Assembly: GCF_000931445.1 (NCBI RefSeq)
Contig: NZ_CP010849.1
Coordinates: 6,138,001-6,202,000, forward strand
DNA length: 64,000 nucleotides
Direction of reading: 5' to 3'
From: Streptomyces cyaneogriseus subsp. noncyanogenus
GTDB lineage: Bacteria > Actinomycetota > Actinomycetes > Streptomycetales > Streptomycetaceae
Within the stretch, counting starts at the first letter, position 1. Each line of letters begins with the position of its first letter. Both the position numbers and the translations under genes were made by a program. The notes under the pieces are model-generated. The model was not told the DNA's origin and searched no databases. It was given only the letters and a program-made list of their open reading frames with translations. This document shows positions 8,640 to 16,633 of the stretch, piece after piece.

Positions 8640-9788
8640 TCAGGCCGTGATGAAGACGTCCAGAGCCTGGGTGACGATGTCGATGGGATTGGCGTAACTC
8701 CTGGACCCGTCCATCTCCCCCGCGAAGACCATGGCCACCGGCTGACGGATCAGATCCAGGGTCCACACGATGGCGCCCGAGTCGCCCTTCAGGCTGAACG
8801 GACCGACATCCCCCTGGATGACGATCGAGCCGGAGAAGAACGCCTTGTCCCCCGAGGGATATACGACCCAGTGGGAGGCGCCCACCTCGCGGACCCGGCC
8901 CGTCGTCACCTCCGTCGTCCGGCCGCTCTTGCCGACGGCCATGTCCACCGTCGCCGCCGTGGTCGTCGCGCTGATGGGAATCTCGAGGTCGCCGAACGGG
9001 CTGGGCGTCAGCACCCTCGGGCTGACGTCGGTGGGGACCGCCCACGCCGTCGCGCAGTCGACGGTGTTGACCGGGCCGCCGAACTCCAGCCGTGCGAAGC
9101 GCTCCAGGACCGCCACCAGATCCGCCGGGCAGGAGCCGAAGTCACCGGTGGCGGGCTGGGCCACGCAGTCGCCGAGCGAGCCCAGGTTGCTGTTGGCGAG
9201 GACGTGGTTGCAGCCGATGATGAGCGTGCGCTGGTTGCGCGGCGCCGACCGCCCCGTGGACAGACAGCCCAAGGTGCCGAGATCCTCCGCGTTGGGCACG
9301 CTGACGAGAGAGATTCCACCCGGCGCCGGACGCCGCCTGGAGACGAACTTCTGCGTCACGATCGGGCCGGTGGTGACCGGGACGACGGGGACGTCCGACG
9401 TGCCGGCCGCGCGCGCTCCCATCCGCTCGACGAGTACCGAGGCGACGTCCTCGGCGTCGCGGGGCTGGTCCAGGTAGACGTGGAGCGTCCACTGCCCGGG
9501 CGCCGGCGTCTCGCGGCACGCCCAGGTGTCCGTCGGTCTGGCCCGCCCGATGCCGACGCCCTGGATGTTGGTCGTCTCGGTCAGCCGCTCGGGGGCCCCG
9601 GCGCCGCTGCGCTCATCGCCCTGGCCGCGCAGCACCTCTTCGATTCCGGCGCGCGCTTCCAGCAGGTCGGCCGGGAACAGACCGGGGTCGGGGGCCGCAC
9701 GGTCGAGCAGGTCTCCCAGCTCCCTGATCTCCGCCTGTTCGCCCGAGTGGGCGAAGTCGTCGGGCGGCGGCTGAGTGGTCCGTGGCAT
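8640..9788 (-). CDS. Trypsin-like serine protease (Nal1/HtrA-like fold)
   Basis: A 382-residue protein without signal peptide or membrane segment. The last 200 residues look like a chymotrypsin-fold protease: His195 in IIGCNHVLANSN, a candidate Asp244 in NTVDCATAW, and Ser337 in FSLKGDSGAIVW. The N-terminal half (about 1-150) has acidic helices and a strand segment, LHVYLDQPRDAEDVASVL, that is not part of the protease. The ATG at 9788 has a strong AGGAGGTG box. The absence of a secretion signal suggests a cytoplasmic role, or delivery by another route. It is convergent with the DUF2690 gene. Substrate unknown. Confidence 0.7.
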   Translation of the reverse strand: MPRTTQPPPDDFAHSGEQAEIRELGDLLDRAAPDPGLFPADLLEARAGIEEVLRGQGDERSGAGAPERLTETTNIQGVGIGRARPTDTWACRETPAPGQWTLHVYLDQPRDAEDVASVLVERMGARAAGTSDVPVVPVTTGPIVTQKFVSRRRPAPGGISLVSVPNAEDLGTLGCLSTGRSAPRNQRTLIIGCNHVLANSNLGSLGDCVAQPATGDFGSCPADLVAVLERFARLEFGGPVNTVDCATAWAVPTDVSPRVLTPSPFGDLEIPISATTTAATVDMAVGKSGRTTEVTTGRVREVGASHWVVYPSGDKAFFSGSIVIQGDVGPFSLKGDSGAIVWTLDLIRQPVAMVFAGEMDGSRSYANPIDIVTQALDVFITA

Positions 9789-9931
9789 GGCACACCTCCT
9801 GCCACCCCCACTTGCCCATGCTGGCACGGCCCGGCGCCCCGCGCGCGGCGGGCAGCGGCTCCCGGCCGGAACAGCCTGGTCGCGTCCAGTGCCCCACCCT
9901 CATCGAGGGGCCAGGCGCCATGACCACCTCT

Positions 9932-9985
9932 CACCTACGGCACACCCGGCCGTCGGCCCACCTACGGCACACCCGGCCGTCGGCC
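9932..9985. repeat. 27-bp perfect tandem repeat, two copies
   Basis: 9932-9958 and 9959-9985 are identical. They lie in the 204-bp gap between the protease promoter side and the 3' end of the MarR gene. No coding capacity or palindrome is evident. Confidence 0.75.
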
Positions 9986-9992
9986 CCGGCGG

Positions 9993-10469
9993 CTACGGAT
10001 TCACGCACGCGCGTGGCCAGGGCATCCCGTGGAGGCGCTCGATGTCGGAGTTGAAGCGCCGGAGGTAGCCGGCGAAGGCAGCGATGTCCTCCTCCGGCCA
10101 GTCGGCCATGATGCGGTCCAGGCTGGCGACCAGGCCCGCGCGTTCCTCGTCGAGGCGCCGTTCACCTTCTTCGGTGATGCGGAACTTGCGGGCCATCCCG
10201 CCGTCCGGGTCGGGAATGCGCTCGACCAGGCCGGCGCGCATGGCGGCCGCGGTCTGCCGGTTGAGGGTGGAGGCGTCCAGTCCGAAGGCGTCGCCCAGTT
10301 GGCCGATCGACATCGGGCCCTGCGCGCGGATCCGGCTGAGCAGGATGTAGGCGCTGCGGTCCAGGACACTGTCGGCGCGACGCCCCTTGCCCTTGTGCAG
10401 ATGCATGTAGCGGCTCAGCAGCATCTGTTCGAACTCGACCTGAGCCGTGGCCCTGTCCGCGGTGTTCAC
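9993..10469 (-). CDS. MarR-family transcriptional regulator
   Basis: A 158-residue winged-helix regulator. The DNA-binding part shows GPMSIGQLGDAFGLDASTLN as recognition helices, then the wing with DPDGGMARKFRITEEG. Amphipathic helices at both ends would form the dimer. The GTG at 10469 with a GAAGAGGG box gives a normal MarR length. Upstream in-frame ATGs would run through the operator-like palindrome and were not used. It is divergent from an MFS exporter with a 152-bp shared promoter region. The usual arrangement is a ligand-released repressor of its own gene and the exporter. The ligand is unknown. Confidence 0.88.
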   Translation of the reverse strand: MNTADRATAQVEFEQMLLSRYMHLHKGKGRRADSVLDRSAYILLSRIRAQGPMSIGQLGDAFGLDASTLNRQTAAAMRAGLVERIPDPDGGMARKFRITEEGERRLDEERAGLVASLDRIMADWPEEDIAAFAGYLRRFNSDIERLHGMPWPRACVNP

Positions 10470-10544
10470 GTGCCCTCTTCTCTGCGGTGCGACTCCTCGG
10501 AGCTCCCCCTTGCCATCATATGCATCAGACATGCCATGTGTTAG

Positions 10545-10561
10545 ATACACATCGTGTGTAT
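10545..10561. promoter_or_regulatory. Probable MarR operator
   Basis: A perfect 7-3-7 inverted repeat, ATACACA-TCG-TGTGTAT, lies in the divergent region, 60 bp before the MFS start and 76 bp before the MarR start. It sits in an AT-rich pocket. MarR dimers bind 16-20 bp palindromes of this kind. Assignment is by position only. Confidence 0.6.
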
Positions 10562-10621
10562 GATGCACAAGGCGCCCGCAGGGTGCCGCGCTCTCATCGA
10601 CCGCAATAGAGGAGCCCCACC

Positions 10622-12073
10622 ATGGACGGCCCCCAGCCGACCACCCGCTCAGGCGCTGTCGTCGCCACGCTCGCGCTGGCGGGTACCGTGGCCGCGATCA
10701 TGCAGACCCTGGTGACCCCGCTGATCGCGGACATGCCGCAGATCCTGAACACCACACCCTCGAACGCGGCCTGGGTGGTCACGGTCACGCTGCTCGTCGC
10801 GGGCGTGTGCGTCCCTGTCTCGGGACGTCTCGGCGACCTGCTGGGCAAGCGGCGGATGCTGCTCGTCTGTGCCGTCCCGCTGGTGGTGGGCTCGGTGGTC
10901 TGCGCGCTCGCCTCGTCCGTCGTGCCGATGATCATCGGCCGCGGTCTGCAGGGCATGGGCATGGGCATGGTGCCCCTGGGCATCGCGCTGCTGCGCGACG
11001 TCGTCCCGCAGGAGAAGCTGAGCGGCTCCATCGCCCTGGTCAGCGCCTCCATGGGCATCGGCGGCGCGATCGGCCTCCCCCTGGCCGCCGCCGTGGCGCA
11101 GTACGCCGACTGGCGTGTGCTGTTCTGGGGGGCGGCCGTGCTCGCCCTGTCGGTCGGCACCCTGATCTTCTTCTTCGTCCCCGACGTGCCGGCCGGTGCC
11201 AAGGGACAGCGCTTCGACGCCCCCGGCGCCGTCGGTCTCGCCATCGGCCTGGTCTCGCTGCTGCTGGCGATCTCCAAGGGCGGCGACTGGGGCTGGACCT
11301 CCGGCACCACCCTGGGCCTCTTCGCCCTGGCCGTCGTCTCCCTCGCCGTGTGGGGCTTCTACGAGCTGCGCACCCGGGAACCCCTGGTCGACCTGCGCAC
11401 CACCGCCCGGCCCCGCGTGCTCTTCACCAACGCGTCCTCGATCCTCATCGGCGTCGGCATGTACGCCTTCATGCTGATCGCCCCGCAGCTCCTCCAGTTC
11501 CCCGAGGCCACCGGCTACGGCCTGGGCCAGTCGATGCTGGCCGCCGGCCTGTACCTCGCGCCCGGCGGCGTCATGATGATGATCGTCTCCCCGCTCGGCG
11601 GAAAGCTGATCAACGCCCGCGGGCCCAAGTTCACCCTCATCTGCGGCGCACTGGTCATCGCCGTGGGATACGGGATCGCGCTCCCGCTGATGGGGACCGC
11701 CTGGGGCCTGATGCTCGTCGGCATCGTCATCAACAGCGGCGTCGGCCTCGCCTATGGTGCGATGCCCGCCCTGATCATGAGCGCTGTGCCGGTCTCCGAG
11801 ACGGCCGCGGCCAACGGCTTCAACACCCTGATGCGCTCGCTCGGCACGACCATCGGGTCGGCGGTGATCGGTGTCGTCCTGGCGCAGATGACCATCACCA
11901 TGGGCGGCCACACCCTCGCCTCCGAGGACGGTTTCCGCACCGGGCTGCTGATCGGCTGCGGCGTGGCCGTGGTCGCTGCCGCCGTCGCGCTGCTGATCCC
12001 CGCCGTACGGACCGGCACGGATGACTCCGCCGCCGCCAAGGCCCCGGCCGGACAGGAACCGGCCCGCGCCTGA
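10622..12073 (+). CDS. MFS multidrug exporter (DHA2 / EmrB-QacA type)
   Basis: A 483-residue integral membrane protein with about 14 hydrophobic segments, the 14-helix drug:H+ antiporter layout. The loop between helices 2 and 3 has the MFS motif A variant GRLGDLLGKRRMLL. Motif C-like glycines occur in SASMGIGGAIGLPLAAAV. The C-terminus is a short charged Ala-rich tail. ATG 10622 follows AGAGGAG. Divergent regulation by the adjacent MarR protein is likely through the palindrome at 10545. Export of a toxic small molecule is the family role; the substrate cannot be read from sequence. Confidence 0.9.
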   Translation: MDGPQPTTRSGAVVATLALAGTVAAIMQTLVTPLIADMPQILNTTPSNAAWVVTVTLLVAGVCVPVSGRLGDLLGKRRMLLVCAVPLVVGSVVCALASSVVPMIIGRGLQGMGMGMVPLGIALLRDVVPQEKLSGSIALVSASMGIGGAIGLPLAAAVAQYADWRVLFWGAAVLALSVGTLIFFFVPDVPAGAKGQRFDAPGAVGLAIGLVSLLLAISKGGDWGWTSGTTLGLFALAVVSLAVWGFYELRTREPLVDLRTTARPRVLFTNASSILIGVGMYAFMLIAPQLLQFPEATGYGLGQSMLAAGLYLAPGGVMMMIVSPLGGKLINARGPKFTLICGALVIAVGYGIALPLMGTAWGLMLVGIVINSGVGLAYGAMPALIMSAVPVSETAAANGFNTLMRSLGTTIGSAVIGVVLAQMTITMGGHTLASEDGFRTGLLIGCGVAVVAAAVALLIPAVRTGTDDSAAAKAPAGQEPARA

Positions 12074-12076
12074 GCG

Positions 12077-12150
12077 GGCCGGCGACGAAGCCGACCCCGT
12101 GGGCCACGTAGGCGAGCGTGCCGGCGTCGGAGACGCCCCGGCCGGCGTAC
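12077..12150 (-). pseudogene. 74-bp remnant of the rhomboid gene
   Basis: Immediately after the MFS stop codon, 74 bases match 14321-14394 inside the intact rhomboid gene, with about four to seven mismatches. On the minus strand the fragment still reads GVSDAGTLAYVAHGVGFVAG, including the catalytic-His region. It lies in direct orientation relative to the intact gene and on the other side of the symporter gene, so it marks a past duplication or insertion. It has no start and is not expressed as a protease. Confidence 0.8.
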
Positions 12151-12198
12151 GAGCGGGCCCGTCCACACCAAGGCGCGAGGTGTGCACGGGCCCGCTCG
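12150..12198. terminator. Long hairpin between convergent MFS and symporter genes
   Basis: A 13-bp perfect stem (12150-12162 with 12186-12198) is extended inward by a 6-bp stem after one mismatch. It is placed between two converging genes. A shorter 9-bp stem also spans the MFS stop (12059-12067 with 12074-12082). Both suit bidirectional termination. Confidence 0.75.
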
Positions 12199-12222
12199 AG
12201 GAGCCGGGCCGCCGAGGGGCGG

Positions 12223-13758
12223 TCAGACGGTGGTCTTCGCCGACTCCTGGTCCGTGTCGTCCTCGGTGATGTCACCGGCGTCGCGGGCGCGGACGAACTC
12301 CAGGAAGGAGTTCAGCTCACGCTTGACGACGGGGGCGAGGAGGTACAGGCCGATGATGTTGATGACGGCGAGCATGAAGAGCACGGCATCGGCCATGTCG
12401 ATCAGCGTCTGCAGCGTCAGCAGCGAACCGGCGATTGCGAACAGGGTGTAGACGACCTTGTAGACGAGCTCGCTCGTGCGGCTGCGGCCGAAGAGGTGGG
12501 TCCACGCCTTCAGGCCGTAGTAGCCCCAGGTCAGCACCGTGGAGATGGCGAAGAGCAGTACCGCGATCGTGAGGATGTACGGGAACCACGGCATCACGGT
12601 GGCGAAGGCGTCCGAGGTGATGGTGACGCCGCCGATGGACTCGCCCTTGCGGGCCTCGGCCCAGCTCGCGGGGTTGGCGATGACGATGGTGAGGGCGGTC
12701 ATCGTGCAGATGACGACGGTGTCGATGAAGGGTTCGAGGAGCGCGACCAGGCCCTCGCTGGCGGGGTGCTTGGTCTTGACCGCGGAGTGCGCGATCGGGG
12801 CGGAGCCGAGACCGGCCTCGTTGGAGAACGCGGCACGCTTGAAGCCGATGATCAACGCTCCCAGCACACCACCGGCGACACCCTGCGGGTTGAAGGCGCC
12901 CTCGATGATGGTGACGATGCCGGCCGGCACCGAGGTGACGTGGACCAGGATCACGACCAGGCAAGCGGCGATGTAGATGCCGGCCATGGCCGGGACGAGC
13001 TTGCTGGTGACGTTGGCGATGGAGCGGATGCCGCCGAGCAGCACGACGCCGACGAGCGCGGCGACGAGGATGCCGAAGAACAGGGCGCCGGCGGAGGAGC
13101 CCGTCAGGCCGTCCTCGCCGCCGGTGACGGAGACCAGCTGCGCGTAGGACTGGTTGACCTGGAAGAGGTTGCCTCCGAAGAGACCGAAGAACAGCACGAA
13201 GAAGGATGCGAGGACCGCGAGGACCTTGCCGAGGGTCTTGCCGTTCTTGCCGAAGCGTTCCGCCAGGCCCTTGGGCAGGTAGTGCATCGGGCCGCCGGAG
13301 ACGGTGCCGTCGGCGTGCACCTCCCGGTACTTCACGCCGAGCGTGACCTCGACGAACTTGGTGGCCATGCCGAGCAGGCCGCAGAGGATCATCCAGAAGG
13401 TGGCGCCGGGGCCGCCGATGGACACGGCGACGGCCACACCGGCGATGTTGCCGAGACCGACCGTGCCGGAGACGGCGGCGGTCAGGGCCTGGAAGTGGTT
13501 GACCTCACCGGCCGACCCCTTCTCGTCGTACTTTCCTCTCACCACGTCGACGGCCAGCTTGAACTTGCGGAGCTGGACGAACCCGAACCAGCCCGTGAAC
13601 ACCAGACCGGCGATCACCAGCCAGGCGACGATGAGCGGAAGGTCCGTACCACCGACGGGAATGGAGTAGAAGACGACGTCTACGAGCCAGGTGGCTATGG
13701 GCTCGAAGAATCCGCTGACGGCTTTGTCGACGGACGTGGTGATGGAGTCGAGTGACAC
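12223..13758 (-). CDS. Alanine/glycine:cation symporter (AGCS family)
   Basis: A 511-residue membrane protein with about ten to eleven helices. It has the AGCS signatures GTVGLGNIAGVAVAVSIGGP, KFVEVTLGVKYRE, GGPMHYLPKGL and FKRAAFSNEAGLGSAPI. The C-terminus is a charged tail ending ESAKTTV. The family couples Na+ (or H+) to uptake of D/L-alanine or glycine. The GTG at 13758, preceded by GAGGTAG, gives the family's N-terminal helix; an in-frame ATG at 13833 would add an atypical leader. A CRP-like palindrome lies about 240 bp upstream. The gene is bracketed by the rhomboid remnant and the intact rhomboid gene. Confidence 0.9.
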   Translation of the reverse strand: MSLDSITTSVDKAVSGFFEPIATWLVDVVFYSIPVGGTDLPLIVAWLVIAGLVFTGWFGFVQLRKFKLAVDVVRGKYDEKGSAGEVNHFQALTAAVSGTVGLGNIAGVAVAVSIGGPGATFWMILCGLLGMATKFVEVTLGVKYREVHADGTVSGGPMHYLPKGLAERFGKNGKTLGKVLAVLASFFVLFFGLFGGNLFQVNQSYAQLVSVTGGEDGLTGSSAGALFFGILVAALVGVVLLGGIRSIANVTSKLVPAMAGIYIAACLVVILVHVTSVPAGIVTIIEGAFNPQGVAGGVLGALIIGFKRAAFSNEAGLGSAPIAHSAVKTKHPASEGLVALLEPFIDTVVICTMTALTIVIANPASWAEARKGESIGGVTITSDAFATVMPWFPYILTIAVLLFAISTVLTWGYYGLKAWTHLFGRSRTSELVYKVVYTLFAIAGSLLTLQTLIDMADAVLFMLAVINIIGLYLLAPVVKRELNSFLEFVRARDAGDITEDDTDQESAKTTV

Positions 13759-14237
13759 TGTGGCTACCTCGATGGCGCAGTACCGACGCAGGAGAGTCTG
13801 CGTGGGGAAGATGTGCGGTCTCTGAGCGAACACCGTTGTCCGATCGGCGACCCCGGGTAACCGGTCCGTGGACTCGGACCGTGATCACCCTGGTCGTGCA
13901 GTCGACGTGTGTGCCGACTTTCCGCACTGCGGCGAGGGGTGGTGCCACCTGCGGAGTTGCGCAGTTCTACCACGACCTTTACGAAATCTTTAGTGATGTA
14001 AATCACATAACTGTAGGTGACCCGGCAAAGTCCCAGCGGGCGAGACAGGACCGTTATCCGGCCATCGATGTCCGTTCATCGGGCAACTATGACGGGGGAG
14101 ACGCTCCCCGCAGGTGCTGAGTCCGAGCTTCGACGCCGTACGTATCGCGACGGGCCGCCTCGCGGTCCATGCCCGCGAGGCCGGCGGACGACTTCGGCCG
14201 GCTGTTCGTGGTCACCGCGGATGTGTTCGGCGGGACC
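13759..14237. other. 479-bp gap with AT-rich upstream region
   Basis: No convincing gene. The stretch 13970-14060 is markedly AT-rich for this genome and holds the CRP-like palindrome; it probably contains the symporter promoter. The right half is ordinary GC-rich spacer before the rhomboid stop. Confidence 0.6.
13992..14007. promoter_or_regulatory. CRP/FNR-like palindrome upstream of the symporter gene
   Basis: The sequence GTGAT-GTAA-ATCAC is a perfect inverted repeat, and AGTGA-N6-TCACA matches the CRP half-site consensus at 9 of 10 positions. Streptomyces encodes a Crp protein. Binding is inferred, not shown. Confidence 0.5.
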
Positions 14238-15047
14238 CTAACGAGCCCGGCGGCCGAACAGGGCGCCGCGCGGTTGCGGCGGCGGGGGAGTGCCGGGCTT
14301 GAGGGGCCAGGCGAGGAGCAGGCCGGCGACGAAGCCGACCACGTGGGCCACGTAGGCGACGGTGCCGGCGTCGGAGACGCCCTGGCCGGCGGAGTAGAAC
14401 GCCTGGAGGACGAACCACAGGCCCAGCACGATCCAGGCGGGCAGCCGCAGCGGCAGGAAGATCAGGAAGGGGACGAGGACCCAGACGCGGGCCCTCGGAT
14501 ACAGCACCAGATACGCGCCGAGGACACCGGCGATCGCCCCGGAGGCGCCGATCAGCGGATCGCCGGAGTCGGAGTTCGCCAGGGCGAAGCCGTAGGAGGC
14601 CGCGTAGCCGCACACACCGTAGAACAGCAGGAACCGCAGGTGCCCCATCCGCTCCTCGATGTTGTTGCCGAAGATCCACAGGAACAGCATGTTGCCCAGC
14701 AGGTGCAACCAGCTCCCGTGCAGGAACATCGCCGTCAGGACGCTCAGCTCGGGCGACTTGTCGTAGCCGGGCGGTGCGATCACACAGCCCGCTCCCTGCG
14801 GGCCCACCCCGACCTCGCCGGTGGGCACCAGGCGCGGCATCTCGTGGTGGATCAGCTCCTGCGGCACCGCCGCGTACTGGTCGAGGAAGGCCTGGAGATG
14901 GCACAGCTGGGCCAGGCTGCCGTCCCCCGTCAGGGAGCCGGCCATGCCGGGCGTGAACACGAACACCGCGATGTTCGCGACGATCAGCGCATACGTCACC
15001 CAGGGGGTGCCGCGCACCGGGTTCACGTCATGAACGGGAATGACCAC
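14238..15047 (-). CDS. Rhomboid-family intramembrane serine protease
   Basis: A 269-residue membrane protein with six to seven helices. Catalytic Ser169 lies in IGASGAIAG, and His235 in YVAHVVGF completes the dyad. The oxyanion-side motif HLLGN (His115, Asn119) precedes FLWIFGNNIEERMG. Rhomboids cleave transmembrane helices within the bilayer. The short N-terminus is cytoplasmic, and a large loop between helices 1 and 2 carries two Cys residues. It starts at ATG 15047, and the C-terminal tail is Pro/Arg-rich. A 74-bp piece of this gene is duplicated beyond the symporter. The substrate is unknown. Confidence 0.92.
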   Translation of the reverse strand: MVIPVHDVNPVRGTPWVTYALIVANIAVFVFTPGMAGSLTGDGSLAQLCHLQAFLDQYAAVPQELIHHEMPRLVPTGEVGVGPQGAGCVIAPPGYDKSPELSVLTAMFLHGSWLHLLGNMLFLWIFGNNIEERMGHLRFLLFYGVCGYAASYGFALANSDSGDPLIGASGAIAGVLGAYLVLYPRARVWVLVPFLIFLPLRLPAWIVLGLWFVLQAFYSAGQGVSDAGTVAYVAHVVGFVAGLLLAWPLKPGTPPPPQPRGALFGRRAR

Positions 15048-15102
15048 GAGGGACTTGTGCCCGCGGTCCGGCGGGCGAATCGGTGAACTCCGCGGACCGG
15101 GA

Positions 15103-16506
15103 TCACACCCCGGACTCGCGCACCTTCGCCACCGCCTTGCGGGCCGCCACCAGCACCGGGTCCCACACGGGCGAGAAGGGCGGGGCGTACCCCAGGTCCA
15201 GGGCCGTCATCTGCTCGACCGTCATGCCCGCCGTGAGGGCCACCGCCGCGATGTCGACGCGCTTGCCCGCGCCCTCCCGGCCGACGATCTGCACGCCGAG
15301 GAGGCGGCCGGTGCGGTGTTCGGCGAGCATCTTCACCGTCATGGGGGAAGCACCCGGGTAGTACCCGGCGCGGCTGGTCGACTCGATGGTGACCGCCGAG
15401 AACCGCAGCCCCGCCCGCCGCGCGTCCTTCTCCCGCAGCCCGGTGCGGGCGATCTCCAGATCGCAGACCTTGCTGACGGCGGTGCCGACCACACCGGGGA
15501 ACGTGGCGTAGCCGCCGCCGACGTTGGTGCCGATGACCTGGCCGTGCTTGTTGGCGTGGGTGCCGAGCGCGACGTGCCGCTCCTGGCCGGAGACCAGGTC
15601 GAGGACCTCCACGCAGTCGCCGCCCGCCCAGATGTTCTCGTGCCCGCGCACCCGCATCGCCCGGTCCGTGAGCAGCCCGCCGTGGCTGCCCAGGGGGAGC
15701 CCGGCCGCCGCGGCGAGCGAGGTCTGCGGGCGCACCCCGATCCCGAGCACCACCACGTCCGCCGGGAACTCGGCGTCCCGCGTGGCCACCGCCCGGACCC
15801 GGCCGTCGTCCCCGGTGAGCAGCCCGGTCACCGCGGCGCCGTTCACCATGGTGATGCCCATGCCCTCCATGGCCTCGCGCACCAGGCGGCCCATGTCCGG
15901 GTCGAGGGTCGACATCGGCTCCTCGGCGCGGTTGACGACCGTCACCTCGTAGCCGCGTTTGATGAGCGCCTCCGCCATCTCCACGCCGATGTAGCCGGCG
16001 CCGACGACCACGGCCCGGCGGCCGCGCGTGCGGGCCAGCGTGCCGAGGAGGGCCTCGCCGTCGTCGAGGGTCTGCACGCCGTGCACCCCGGGCGCGTCGG
16101 CGCCCGGCAGATCCGGGCGGACCGGGCGGGCGCCGGTCGCGATCACGAGCTGGTCGTACGGCGTCCAGGACTCCGCCCCGGAATCGACCTCACGCGCGCG
16201 CACCCGCCCGCCCGCCACGTCGATCTCGGTGACCTCGGTGCGCAGCCGCAGATCGATGCCGCGCGCACGGTGCTCCTCGGGCGTGCGGGCGATCAGTTCG
16301 TCCCGGCCGGAGACGTCGCCGCCCACCCAGTAGGGGATACCACACGCCGAGTAGGAGGTGAAGTGGCCGCGTTCGAACGCCACGATCTCCAGCTCGCCGG
16401 GGCCCTTCAGCCGCCGGGCCTGCGACGCCGCGGACATCCCCGCGGCGTCACCGCCGATCACGACCAGACGCCGCCGCCTCGACTCCCGCGCACCGCTCAT
16501 GCTCAT
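15103..16506 (-). CDS. FAD-dependent pyridine nucleotide-disulfide oxidoreductase (CoA-disulfide reductase-like)
   Basis: A 467-residue flavoprotein. The N-terminal FAD Rossmann motif is VVIGGDAAGMSAASQA, the NAD(P) motif is VVVGAGYIGVEMAEAL, and the second FAD motif is NIWAGGDC. A C-terminal dimerisation domain ends near PVLVAARKAV. The single active-site Cys55 in SYSACGIPYW, lacking the CxxxxC pair, places it with CoA-disulfide reductase, NADH oxidase and persulfide reductase enzymes. No rhodanese domain is fused. Two closely spaced ATGs (16506 and 16500) are both usable. The choice among these activities cannot be made from sequence alone. Confidence 0.85.
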   Translation of the reverse strand: MSMSGARESRRRRLVVIGGDAAGMSAASQARRLKGPGELEIVAFERGHFTSYSACGIPYWVGGDVSGRDELIARTPEEHRARGIDLRLRTEVTEIDVAGGRVRAREVDSGAESWTPYDQLVIATGARPVRPDLPGADAPGVHGVQTLDDGEALLGTLARTRGRRAVVVGAGYIGVEMAEALIKRGYEVTVVNRAEEPMSTLDPDMGRLVREAMEGMGITMVNGAAVTGLLTGDDGRVRAVATRDAEFPADVVVLGIGVRPQTSLAAAAGLPLGSHGGLLTDRAMRVRGHENIWAGGDCVEVLDLVSGQERHVALGTHANKHGQVIGTNVGGGYATFPGVVGTAVSKVCDLEIARTGLREKDARRAGLRFSAVTIESTSRAGYYPGASPMTVKMLAEHRTGRLLGVQIVGREGAGKRVDIAAVALTAGMTVEQMTALDLGYAPPFSPVWDPVLVAARKAVAKVRESGV

Positions 16507-16633
16507 GCGGACACGCTACGGCCACGGGCCGGTCCGTTCCCCCTCGGCCCTGCGCGCTCGCCCAGCCCCGCCGGTCCCGCCGCGCCCCGTGCCGCTCGCC
16601 GCGCCCCGCCCCGCTCGCCGCGCGCGGGGCCGC

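Noticed and set aside
12118..13755. Plus-strand 545-residue frame opposite the symporter
   Set aside because: Composition is Asp/Gly/Val repetitive, no family, antisense to a clear AGCS transporter.
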